DNA from: Euclidia mi
Lineage: Eukaryota; Arthropoda; Insecta; Lepidoptera; Erebidae
Length of the DNA: 64,000 nucleotides
Direction: 5' to 3'
Assembly (NCBI GenBank): GCA_944739405.2
Contig: OX123187.2
Coordinates: 40,280,394 to 40,344,393 of the forward strand
The notes under the pieces: generated by a model
Databases searched by the model: none
What the model was told of the DNA's origin: nothing
The model's input: only the letters and a program-made list of their open reading frames with translations
Program-made: the position numbers and the translations under genes
Part shown: positions 11,647-22,971 of the stretch, piece by piece
Layout of the letters: every line of letters starts with the position of its first letter
Numbering within the stretch: the first letter of the stretch is position 1

Positions 11647-12144
11647 TACATACATCAATCTGTTTGTACAATATAGGCATAGCGCAATTTTTGTTCTCAG
11701 TGCAGCCATGAGCAAAACTGGTTTACATTAGACGTTATAGGTATTAAATGTTGACGAAAGTAGGTAAATACCTACGTGCCGTAAGATGATAAAAATAATT
11801 AAGTCAGTTCCATGTATGGAGAGGCCATTATTATGTTTGTTTTGTTTTTGTATAAAATAGTGAACCAGTTCATAGAATACCTACATCTAATTCCATTCCT
11901 GCCAGTTTTCAAATCTGTTTTGCAATAAATTGGCTGTGACATATGGGCGGACAGACAGACAGACATGGTGAATCTATAAGGGTTCCGTTTTTACAATTTT
12001 TGGCTACGGTACCCTAAAAACCACAATACTGCCCTACTAAGCGCAAAAGCCGTATCTCAACTAAAGCGAGTTACGAGATAATTGAAGTTTAGTAAAAGTT
12101 GATTTCTTTTATTTATTTATGGATGTTTATTGTTATTATAGGTA

Positions 12145-12715
12145 TAAATATTATGGCAAAGGTTTCGAAATACGTCGCCGTTTTTAAGGATTGTGAGTGA
12201 TTGGAGAGGGAGCAGGGGAGGTCTTGAAACCCCCCTCACCATTTTCACTTGCCGGAAATACTTGGTTTCCTCTGAAAAAAAAATCTCCAAACATCGGTGT
12301 GTATGGCACTGCCAACTTCCACATTCTTCACACTAGTTTAATAAACTAAGGTTGTCGGAGCTCTGCGAAGGGCTTCTATTTTCGGATTAAGGGTCAAAAG
12401 AGAACCTAACATAACCTATTTATTTACTTATTAGTCAATATGATCATTCCAAGATGGCAGTTTTGCGTTTCGTTTCACGTTTTTCACATAAAACCTAAAA
12501 ATTACATTTGTAAAACTGTACTAAAGTATAAAAACTATGTTCCGTTTTGCATAATTGCCGAAGTATTTATGAAATTTTGGAAATTGTTTAAAAATATTTA
12601 GACGCACCTCCGGCAGCCAAAATTACTTTTAGGGGATTAAAACAAACTACCTTAAGCACCCTACACTACCAATACCCTCAAATTCAGGCGACTCGTTTCG
12701 AAACCCAACCCATTA
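12145..12715 (+). repeat. Dispersed repeat R, copy 1 (plus orientation)
   Basis: About 570 bp that reappear in inverted orientation at 21325-22025. Shared landmarks in order are TTTCGAAATACGTCGCCG, CACTTGCCGGAAATA, ATGGCACTGCCAACTTCCAC, GGGTCAAAAGAGAACCTAA and AGGCGACTCGTTTCGAAACC. No ORF runs through it. It may be a terminal or untranslated part of an unknown transposon, because a dead nuclease gene lies close on its right. Confidence 0.7.
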
Positions 12716-12989
12716 TTATTTTTCAAAATAGATGAAACATCAAAAATATATGTAGATATACCTTATTCATGAGATACTGCTATGTCGCTTAAAAAATTAT
12801 AGAATTAGAATTTGAGTTACTGCTTTTTCGTTAGCTCTCGTCATACATGTTTGTATGGAAAAATATAAAAAAAATCTTTCGCTTCAAATATGTGTTGTTT
12901 CAAAGAAAATAAATATTAAAAGATATTTATTTATATTCATTTATAATTTATTAACGAAATACAGAGTTTACAGCTCATCAAAAGTTAGC

Positions 12990-13850
12990 TGTCTGCTACA
13001 ACCCGGCAGGTTTTCTTTATTCTCATCGAATGTTAAAGGCAGTGTGTGAGGTGATAAGGCTTCAATACTTATTATTTGCTGTTGTTCACGAGGCACAGTT
13101 TCATTTACTTTCCTTTTACGGCTTGGTATTGTAGAAATTTCAAGCACTGATGAAACATTTTCCTCTCCGTGATCTCACAATGCCATCCCTTGAGCTTGAC
13201 GAGAATCAACAATTTCAGGCAACTGCCAATTCATATAAAACGCCACAAGCTTCTCCCAGAAAACATCATCTCTTTCTACAATTTCTATTTTTAGTGGTAT
13301 ACTTTCGCCACTCCACACAGCAAATAAACACTTTTGTTTGCGTGTAACGTGGCGTTTCCCCTGAATTTGGTAATAACAATTACAATATTTGCTTAGACTA
13401 GTTAGTTCACTTTTTTATCATGTTTCCATATTTGTATTTTATTTGCTCTTATACTATTCTCCAGGCCATTCTTATAGGCAACTATAGAACATTAAATTTC
13501 CACAATCGTGTTTGGACCTATTAATCCATCTGGCGTGGCACCAATAAACGGATAATCCACAAGGCTCGATTGTTACATTTTCTTGCTTCGCCAGTTGTTG
13601 CAAAGCCAGTTGTTCAGTTTAGATTCCATGCGCAACTGATTTTACATTGCAAATATTTTATTTGTACAAAATATTATTTACTAAGTTGGCTTTACTGCTG
13701 TTATCTCTTCTTTTTACCACTATACAAAAATTTCAATCTGTCAACATATTCTTACGCAATTCGAACCAGTCACTGCTATCCCTCTTGTAATTTTTGCTTA
13801 TTACTACGGAATTTGAGTCAAATTTGTTAAAAAAATTGTTTGGCATTTCT
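12990..13850 (-). pseudogene. YqaJ-type exonuclease remnant
   Basis: Three-frame reading of the minus strand gives a consistent series of YqaJ/lambda-exonuclease-like blocks: an SSDWFELRKNML segment near 13746-13790, YPFIGATPDGLIG at about 13515-13556, then after a break a YYQIQGKRHVTRKQKC segment and FAVWSGE at about 13290-13385, and a tail with WEKLVAFYM. These nucleases digest double-stranded DNA ends and occur in phages, DNA viruses and some insect transposons. The copy is dead. The TPDG motif is followed by VEI, then a TAA stop where the catalytic E-x-K lysine should be, and further stops and frame changes occur. Its origin, transposon or old viral insert, cannot be told from this window. 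Confidence 0.7.
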
Positions 13851-15272
13851 TGGCTAGCTCTTGAACAGATCGTGTTAGGAATGACGGAAGTCAAATGTGT
13901 GTAAGACGTTGCAGAACTGTTATCTTTAACTTCACTGTAATTACAATAATGATAATTAGTTACGTACTTTATTATTAAAAAAATACTATATCTTGTGTTA
14001 TAGCAAACAGAGAAGTTACCTTCTTACTTATAAATTATTGATTTTAGAAATTAAAAAGATATTAGATGTACTGAGACATACCTAATAGTTTATGAATAAT
14101 CAAAGTTTTACCCGATGTACCTAAAAAGGTTTATGTTCAAAACACAATAATACAACATTCGTTACCGCTTGTGTGCGGATTGCGGAGCGCCATATTAGCG
14201 CTGTCATCATTATTGTTCGCCGTGGCGGCATCTTAGCGCTCCAGGCGCTCTGACAAGCTAATGAATTTGAAATATAGGTACATAAAATGATTCGATTTTA
14301 TGTTATTACTCTTTCAAAAATTGAAAACTGTGGCAGCTATGTATTGTGAGAATAATTTATATAATTATATTATGCATAATCGATAATATATAAGCAACAT
14401 AGTTAGTCATAAAAGACTCTTATGAAAATAATTTGTGTAAAAATGTTACACATTTTACACTTGGCAATGTATGAATTTCTATTTTATTACGACGCTTTCT
14501 TGTACAAATCCTTCGTAGAACTTCATTTCTCTAATTGTCCATATTTTATTCTTCTAATTATATATTTATAAGCACAGAAACAATAACACATTAAACGCAA
14601 CAAGAGTATAAACTTAGGTCCTAATTATATGTGCCCATAGTTACATTGAAAAGCCTATTTGATTCAAAGTATTCAGTCTATAACATAAAACATAAAATTA
14701 CGAACTCAAATCGGCGTATTATAATAACAAATAGGTTTACGTAAAATTTCGTGCAGCGGAGACGCAAGCGACATGACCTATCTCTCACAGGGCTCATAGC
14801 CGAATGATGAGGTCTGGGCGGGGCGTACACTAGCAACTGACACTCAGTACACCGCTTATGCTAATAAGGTTTAAATTGCTGAAGCGTTTGATATTGATGG
14901 GATCTACCGAGCGTCAAAATCATAGACGTTTGGCAGATTTTATTTAATTTTACAAAATATACACGTATAATATGAAAATAAATAGGGTAATTCTTTAGTT
15001 CATTAGATTTCCTAAAATATTATCAAAAAAAATATGACACCTTACGATCAAAATATTGCAAACTGTGAGACGAAAGATTATTTTCTGCCTCGATTTTGTG
15101 ATTTTTTTACCGTGATTCTATTTTACGTACATGAAAAATTCTTTCAAAAGTCTTTTGTTCAAACTTTTGACTTTAAGCTCTAATTTTTGCTAGTTTGTAA
15201 TATGTACCGTTATGGCTAGATGCGCGACGAAAAATTAGGTGTTTCACGGCGTCTGAGGTATAACAGCGCCTT

Positions 15273-15295
15273 AAACGGCGCGCGGCGCGCCGTTT
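15273..15295. repeat. Perfect GC-rich palindrome, 23 bp
   Basis: Eleven-base arms AAACGGCGCGC and GCGCGCCGTTT around a single G. Very GC-rich inside AT-rich DNA. Confidence 0.8.
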
Positions 15296-15544
15296 TAAAA
15301 CGTTTTCATGGCCCATTTATATTCCCTTAAATATAAAACGATAAACAAACCACGCGATATTATCATGAAAAATTTTCATATTTCAATTTAATTTAATAGA
15401 AATATGTAAAGTCTGTGTTTTTAGATAGAATTATGTGAAATACTTTTCGTTAAAAATATGTTTGCAGGCAATTTCGTTCATAATCTGCAGCTACAACAAC
15501 AAGCTCTGCTTAGTTTGGGACTAGATAGTGTTGTGTGAATGTGG

Positions 15545-15579
15545 TAGAATATTATATTATATTATAATATAATATTCTA
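15545..15579. repeat. Perfect AT palindrome, 35 bp
   Basis: Seventeen-base arms (TAGAATATTATATTATA and its complement) around one base. It could extrude as a cruciform. No TSD or element limits are evident. Confidence 0.8.
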
Positions 15580-17587
15580 ACACACAAAAAAAAAAATATT
15601 TCCTCAAATTAATAAGTTAATTCTGGCATGTTTGTTTTATTGAAGTAGATAATGCATTTCTATTGCAACAAAATCTATTGCAACAAAAGGTAGCTAATGC
15701 ATCTCAGTTTCATAGTTTTACACATTTCTATGTATCCTGAATCCTCCTATCCTATTCTTTTATATGGATTTATAGAAGTTTAGGAAACATGTTTGATTTT
15801 CCGAACTAACCAACTATGTCTATGTCTACAAAAGGAATTCATGCTGCGTAACAAACAGAAGAATGGTACAAAATAATTCAAAAAAGAAAATACAAATTCC
15901 TTTCAATTTGGATCTCATTCTATTGAATGGTTGCTTGCTTTTTAAATTTCTTTCAAGTCGTCCGTTCAGTGTTCAATAACTTGAAGAGCAATGTATGTCG
16001 CTTTGAACGCCGGATGCAGCCATTACTGTTGTACTAACTTTAAATAAACTATAAATATTTATCTACCAGGTTTTACTTGTGATTCGATTTTTCGCAGCTT
16101 TTTCAGTATATTTTGCATGTCATTATCATGGTCCATTGCGTATTTGATTCTGATTGTCTTTCTGTGGAGGTTCGATTATCTGTCGTTTAACATTGGTGAC
16201 TGATTTTTGAAATAAAATAAAAAAATGTAAAATGATGTTGTCAAAGAATGATCAAAGTCAAAATTAATAATATGTGTGTTACTTATTTTAGTTTAGTTAG
16301 TTGTCAGCACTACAACAACTAACATATACATACACAAAGGTACACACATTCACAAGAAAGAGATCTTTCTTTGGTTTAAACTTTGGACAACAATTACACA
16401 TTTGAGTCGGTTAAAAATGCTTAGAACACACTTGTGCAGTAAACCGGTGGTTATGAAACAAACGTACCCAACAATAGTGAGATCAAAGTTAAAGTGGGTG
16501 AGAAACAAAGCGTTCATACATTCGAGTAAGTATACGAGTTTATTTGCTAGTATATCCTGACCTCTGGTTGTTTAAGCCTGCTGTAGAATGATAGATTACT
16601 TTATACTGGTGTGTTGGACTCGTGCGCGGAAATATACAAGTGCGCGATCACGCGATCCCGTGCCTGTTAGAGTTGCGATACATGCGAATATTCTCACATC
16701 GTATTTTCGATATCAACTCGGACAGCCAACATTCGATGGTCGAAGTGACAACAAATATTGGCGCGTTGTATCGTGGTGGTGTTCCATTGAGTATTGTCTA
16801 AACCGGAGCGCTGCGCATCGGTGGTGCGGCCAGCAAACAAATTTCGACAGACTGCAAATATGTGGGTCGAATATATCTGCGCTTTGAAACTAAGGATTAA
16901 GTTACAGTTGCCATTCTCTAACTACGTTTAACTTTAACACATGTGTTCATCACATGATTGCAATACTTATAATGTGTTATACCTGGATTTTATCGTCAAG
17001 AAAAAATACTATAATACCTAAGTAACTTTAAAGATTCTTACGATCTCTAATGTTTTCTATAGCAGTATTCTTTATTATTTAATAAAATAAATATTGTCTT
17101 GTGTATTGATCTTCTCGGGAAATTGCAACTGAAAAATGATTCCGACAATTACGTTGTTTGTCTGGAACTTTCATTTCGTTCAGTGAGTTTTATAGAATAC
17201 TACTGGATAAAATGTTATTGAGATATTAAACGATACGACTAGAAGAGAAAGATATTATGAATTTATTCTGTACTTTGTATACCTACCTCTCTCTCAAATA
17301 TTATTACGTTCGTTCTTAAAAAGTTCAGAACAGGTTAATAACATATGCCATTGGACAAAATATATTTGATTTTTTTTTTCAGGATGATCTCTAAAGATTA
17401 TTTTTGATATGAACTTTCGCGTAGCTAAACCCATACCGACCGTCATGCGTTTAAAACCGAACCGTGTGTGGTGAAAGCATGCATTATACCGACTATGACA
17501 ATCTTAAGAATCTAATGTTATAACCCTTTCGATGTTTCAAATGTGGAGGCCGTTGGCAAAAGCTACACATTTTAAATTTTTATTTTA

Positions 17588-17799
17588 TTTATTTAGAGAC
17601 TCACGCCTGTAATCCCCGAAGGGGTAGGCTGAGGTGTTATATTACACCCACATTTCGCCATGAGTTTTTTAGGTCCCACTTAATGGGGGGCGAGCCTATT
17701 GCCGTTACCGGGCAAATCACCAGACTCCGTGCTGCTACTGAGTATTCGGAAAAACCCAGTAACACTTTTGCCCGACTGGACCACCACGGAGGCAGTCAT
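17588..17799 (-). mobile_element. tRNA-derived SINE, internally deleted head
   Basis: Minus-strand copy of the SINE family at 8710. The body is intact and ends at an AT-rich run on the left. On the right, the CCCGA of the GGGCAA/TCGGG region joins directly to CTGGACCACCACGGAGG, so about 50 bp of tRNA head including the B box is missing. It could not use its internal Pol III promoter. Confidence 0.7.
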
Positions 17800-20061
17800 T
17801 TTTTATTATGACTAAAATAAACACATATCGAAATACACAAAAGCATCGCATCCCTATAATATTCCAGTATCACTTTGACTGCACGTAGACAGATTCATTA
17901 CTTTGTGTTCGTTTGAAAAACGATGGAACGCTTTGAGTGGCAAAAAGAGCTCACAGCCTTTACAAGCTTTAGTCGGCTGATCGTTCATAATTGCCACTAC
18001 CGATTCTTTGAATAGGTTACATTTCTGCCTCTGTTTGTGATCATTGAATGGATAAAAAGCGTTTTCCAGTTAAGTCTATGCAGTTTTGCCGTGCAATTAG
18101 AACGGATATGTTGAATAATGTATGAAGCTATTTCGGTGATGCGATTCAGGTATGCGGCTTAGTGCAGCGTTGCTATTCGCCTCTTTAGTGTGGTCAGTTG
18201 TAGGTCCTTTCTAGTACCTAGATCCTTTCTAGTGTAATCAGATAAGGTTCTGATAATTATAGGTAAAACTGAGTCACGAATTATTTAATTCTATATTGAT
18301 TTTAGCATACGTGCCAAGCAATTCCGTAGCTTACTAAATGTCCGATGCACTGTTGTGATGATTCTCACCGTTCACTTCTTTCGATTCGATATTTTCGATT
18401 CCATTTGACAATAGCATGCGGCTAGATAAATTAAAAAAAACTCTTGAACTGTTCCGATGCTGTACGCGTTGGCGATAACCTACAATTGACCAATTATACA
18501 GTCCATTTCAATAGCCAGTTTGTAGCCGCTGCAAGACAAATGCTGGTCGAAATTCACGTTCGCGTTTGCGATTTTATTTGCGTGCAGCTATAGTGAAAAC
18601 CGACGGTCGATTTATATCGTAAATAGGGACCTCACTGCGGCGCAGATTACTAAAATTGCAAGACAATTTGGTAGGAAACATGAGTTCAAAAAGCTTAAGA
18701 CTTGGATTGCTTGTTTGAATTGTTATTATAAACACGTCTATCAGAACAAAAATACAATAAGCTTAAGAATTTTACTAAAATGCTGTTAATTTGGCATCAG
18801 TATTTAATGAAAACATGAAATGAAATGATTCAACCAAAGTAGGTACCTACTATTCAAATCATATTTAGGACCATCACCTGAACAGTGAACTCTCTATCCT
18901 ATAATCTAAATAGCAGGCAGCAACATCTGAAACAAAACCATTTGTACACGGGTGCAGTGTAAAGCCTTCTAAATAGATATTGATGAGACATAATGGCACA
19001 CGTAATCCATGAGCTAGAGTATCGCGGACGCATGACGCGGTTCGTGCCAACTGACGCGCAGATCACTGGACTGAACTCTGCGACCCCGCTGCCAACATTG
19101 AATTATTCAGCGAAACACAATATCACTTTTAACTAGCGTCGACTACGGTACGCGCATACCAAACTATTTATTGATGGGGAGTTCATTTTCTCGCTTGTGA
19201 CAAAGGGCAAGTAAAGCTTCATCAATTTAGTGTTAATTTTTAGGGTTGACGAAAATATGTGTTCTAAAGCTTCTGTCATGCTATCGAATAAGCTGACGCT
19301 TTCAGAGAGCAGTAGACATTTTACTAGTACTGTTATGACTACACTATTTCTCCGACACCGAGAACTACATAATATAGGGATGGACTTGTGTGGACTGGAG
19401 TGCCACATCGCTTATTCTTCTTAGACATCTCTACTGAAGCTTGCATATCTTTAAACTCTATATTAATCCCCATCAACCACATGCCTATAAAGGCACTTTA
19501 TGTCATAATATCTAAGCTTCTAATTAAAACATTCAGAAATAGCGCGCCCAGGAACTATTTCATTATTGCGAAACTCATCTGTTCTCTTTCCACGGTTGCC
19601 ATTGTCAGGACATGTACGAGTAGTACGATTAATTTATTTTTAGTTTGTCACAACAGAGTTGGCACCGACATGTGTTTGGCGCTCAATAGTTTATTTTTGT
19701 GTTGTGATAACAATATCTTTAGGAGAGGTTATGTTTGGCGGGATATATCGGCGGTTCAGCGTAGTTCGATAGGATAAAATCTCAGTAGAACACATTTTTA
19801 TCTCCCTTGTTTGAGAAAACAAACGATCTAAAGTTTGTAAGATGCATGGAAGTTTGAAAGTATAGGATAAAGAAATGGTTCGAGAGCTTGGCATAGATGA
19901 ATTTTATCATTTCAATTTTTAAGCTGAGCAGTTGTGGTGCATAGTTACTTGCCCCGTTTCGTTTCGGCAGCTTCAACGTTTTGACTGCCTCTGTTCGATT
20001 TATGTGTAGAATTAACTTTTATATTGAGATAGTATTTTTAAAAGCATGCATGCAGAATTAC
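17800..20061. other. Non-coding stretch, nothing recognised
   Basis: Several short overlapping ORFs (19133-19408 minus, 19388-19777 plus, 19691-19976 minus) have no known motif or codon pattern. No RNA gene or repeat was identified. Confidence 0.3.
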
Positions 20062-20440
20062 CGCTGTTGAGATGCGATCACTGCGTAGTATGTGTGGGGT
20101 GAGACTGATTGATAGAATTCCAAATGTGATAATAAGAGAGAACAGTGGTCTGAAAGAAGATGACGTGACTAGGATTGAGAAAGGAATGCTGAAGTGGTTT
20201 GGACACGTGGAGCGAATGAGTGAAGAAAGAATGACGAATCAGATCTATAAGGCAAATGTGTGTGGGCAAGTCGGTCGCGGCAGAACTCGTCGGACGTTCC
20301 TCGACCAAATTGGGGACGTCCTAAAAAGCGGTAAGGTCCGAAGTACCCGAAACCGGCGAGCATGTATGAAAAGAGTAATGAGTGTAGAGGAAGCGCGTGA
20401 GGTTTGTAAGGATAGAAGCAAGTGGCGTATATGTATGTAT
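20062..20440 (+). pseudogene. RTE-type non-LTR retrotransposon, C-terminal fragment
   Basis: The frame running into the 138-codon ORF (20072-20488) reads LRSMCGVRLIDRI, KGMLKWFGHVERM, NQIYKANVCG, GRGRTRRTFLDQIG and RNRRACMKRVM, then EAREVCKDRSKW. This block order is the conserved end of the reverse-transcriptase protein of RTE/craTA-like elements common in Lepidoptera. The reverse-transcriptase core and endonuclease are absent, so it is a 5'-truncated insertion. The coding tail after about 20437 is chance sequence. Confidence 0.75.
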
Positions 20441-20489
20441 GGTATTTTTCTATTGATTCTAGTTGTAATATTGGTTAAGTTTATGTAAT

Positions 20490-21324
20490 CTCAAATTTCT
20501 AGCATTATATTACATAGTTATAATTTAGGCTACAATGGAGCAGAATACAATTGTTAACAAAAACACGAAAACACTGTAGGTTTTTTAATTATTAGTTAAT
20601 GTTTTGCTTAATATCATATACAGCTGTTACCAGCTTCGCAAGGGTACCAAAAATACAAAGTCACCTACAATACAAAATAGAAAACAAATCTATCTGGTTA
20701 TAAAATTCTCTTAGGAGGTATCAAATCAAATTTATACACCGGCGATGAAAACGCCGACGGCGCCGTAGCAACTTCGAAGAAGCTTGCTTAGAAGTGCGCC
20801 GAGAGCAGTTGCTTTGATCTCCAGTGGCAAGAATAACTTTATAACTCTGGGTGATGCAAAAATGGTTCTTATGAACAATATTGAATCAACGGACACAAAG
20901 AGCAACAATATTGAGTCAAGTGTGGAAATATTCTAGCGCCTCAGGATTTATATCTAGCACTACAGGTGTCTTATACTATAGTATTTTCGCTGTATAATGA
21001 TATGCATGACAGTTCATGACTGACAATTATAGTGATGTAACCTAAGGAAATTTAATCGATTATTTATAAATATCGAATTAATTGGCAAACGACATGCAAT
21101 CGTACGTAGTTATCGATTTTACATCTTCGAAATAAAATTCATTTTAAAAGTGTTTTGGCAAATATATTCACAAATAAAACGCAGTAATTTTTTTATTTTT
21201 TTATTATTAGTCACTGTCACTCGAACTAAAACCTCATATCTGAATCTTCTCCAACAGAGATAATTATTTGCTGATCTCAAATTCGGTCGAGGTGGACATA
21301 TTTATCCCAGTCTGTAAATATTGT
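20490..21324. other. Non-coding stretch
   Basis: AT-rich, nothing recognised apart from its position between the RTE fragment and repeat R copy 2. Confidence 0.3.
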
Positions 21325-22025
21325 CGGGTTGGGTTTCGAAACGAGTCGCCCGAATTTGAGGGTATTGGTGGTGTAGGGGGCTTAAGGGAGTTAGTCTTAA
21401 TCCCCTAAAAGTAATTTTGACTGCCGGAGTTGCGTCTAAATATTTTTAAACAATTACCAAAAATTCTTCATTCAAATATGCAAAACGGAACGTAATTTTA
21501 GGTTTTATGTGAAAGTAACTAAATAGGTTGTGTTAGGTTCTCTTTTGACCCTTAACCACAGTCGACCTCACTTTATTAAACTAGTGGAATCAATAAAAGC
21601 GATATTTAGGTTTTATGTGAAAAAACGTGATCCGAAACGCAACCGCCATCTTTTGTGATGTGAATGATATTGACAGGTAACGTCAAATTTGTGCGTCATT
21701 GCCGTCATTGCTTTCGAGTACCTAGGGTTCTGTATAAGTAACTAAATAGGTTATAGTAGGTTCTCTTTTGACCCTTAATCCGAAAATAGGAGCCTTGCGA
21801 AGCAGGGCTCCGTCAACCTTAGTTTATTAAACTAGTGTGAATAATGTGGAAGTTGGCAGTGCCATACACACCGATGTTTGGAAATTTTTTTTTTGAAAGG
21901 AAACCAAATATTTCCGGCAAGTGAAAATGGTGAGTGTGAATGGGTTCCGAGAACTACACGCATCCCCTCCCAATCACTCACAACCCCTAAAAACGGCGAC
22001 GTATTTCGAAACTTTTACCATATTG
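21325..22025 (-). repeat. Dispersed repeat R, copy 2 (minus orientation)
   Basis: Inverted, diverged copy of 12145-12715 with the same landmarks in reverse order. It is longer because the segment with AGGTTCTCTTTTGACCCTTAA and TTTATTAAACTAGTG occurs twice (about 21530-21600 and 21740-21840), an internal duplication. Its outer limit near 22025 corresponds to the outer limit of copy 1 near 12145. Confidence 0.7.
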
Positions 22026-22040
22026 TCGATTGTGTTATTT

Positions 22041-22373
22041 CTACGATTGATTAATTTTATCAATGTAGGGATTTCGTATTGCCACCACATCGGAACTATC
22101 TATGTCAGTTATTGAAGCTTTATGCTCACGTTTCTTCGGAGTGGACAGCTTCTTGTCTTCAAAACTACTTTCTCCAAATTGTTCATTGGATAGGTATTCG
22201 AGAAACTGAAGCCTTGACGATGTCCAGAGCAGAGTTGCCGCAACTCTGTAATCAACACTGTCGATCGGTATTACCGGGCCCCCGTTTGCACGCTCTCGTT
22301 TAAAGGTCCTCAAACGAAGCACTAACTCACGGCTTTTAAAGTTTAAAACTATCTTTTTTGTTCTTTTTGGCAT
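22041..22373 (-). pseudogene. Transposase-like N-terminal fragment
   Basis: From an ATG at 22373, the minus strand encodes MPKRTKK, FKSRELVLRLRTF, GGPVIPID and later LSTPKKREHK and DSSDVVAIRN. This pattern (short basic start, RELVL helix, TPxK segment, VxAIR segment) resembles the helix-turn-helix N-terminus of IS630/Tc1-like insect transposases, as I remember them. The frame ends at 22041, beside repeat R, and no DDE domain follows. The open frame continues 43 codons upstream of this ATG without recognisable content. Confidence 0.4.
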
Positions 22374-22763
22374 TGTAACTACCATATAAAACACAACAAA
22401 AAAAAAATAACACGCCAAACAGGCAGAATCACAAACCGCATACAAGGCGCTCGTACTGACGTATTCGATCACAAGATGGCCGCTCCTATACATCGATTTC
22501 ATGCCGATTCAATGGTGTCAATCTCTACTGACAGAGGGTTCGTTTCATGCATCTGACATTTTGAGGATTATATTTAAATAATTTATTTACAGTTAATAAT
22601 AATTATAAAAATAGAGAGAGACATACTAGTATCAATTTACTTTGTAATTTTTAATAGATTTTTTTTATTAATTGTTTTTTTTTTTGCCAATTTATTTTCA
22701 TAAGTTGAAAGTAGTATGCGTGATACGTAAACTGAGAACTGTCATGCATATCATCATACAGCG

Positions 22764-22971
22764 AAAATACTATAATATTATAAAGCTGAAGAGTTTCTTT
22801 GCTTGAACGCGCAAATAACAGGAACTACTTGTCCGATTTGAAAAATTATTTCAGTATTATATAGCCCATTTATCGAGGAAAAAATCTATAAGCTATTTAA
22901 CATTACGCTATGAGCCATGGGAGCGGAGGAGTATCCCCAAATAATTCGGGTGTAACCGCGGGCTCATTTAG
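22764..22971 (+). mobile_element. Mini-Helitron, diverged
   Basis: Contains ACTATAATATTATAAAGCTGAAGAG, a version of the AACGCGC leader, GGTGTAACCGCGGGC and an end CATTTAG|T in place of CTCTAG|T. The ends have drifted from the consensus but the order of landmarks matches the copy at 9380. Confidence 0.6.

Larger units (their letters stand above)
13900..17585. other. Long stretch without recognisable genes
   Basis: AT-rich sequence with two perfect palindromes (15273-15295 and 15545-15579). A 99-codon ORF at 16588-16887 in a locally GC-richer patch has no recognisable motif. A host 5' exon or promoter in this patch cannot be excluded, but nothing supports it. Confidence 0.3.

Noticed and set aside
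16588..16887. 99-codon ORF in a GC-richer patch
   Set aside because: No motif, no splice context, no family resemblance.
19388..19777. 129-codon ORF with hydrophobic stretches
   Set aside because: AT-rich chance frame overlapped by other ORFs on the opposite strand; nothing recognisable.
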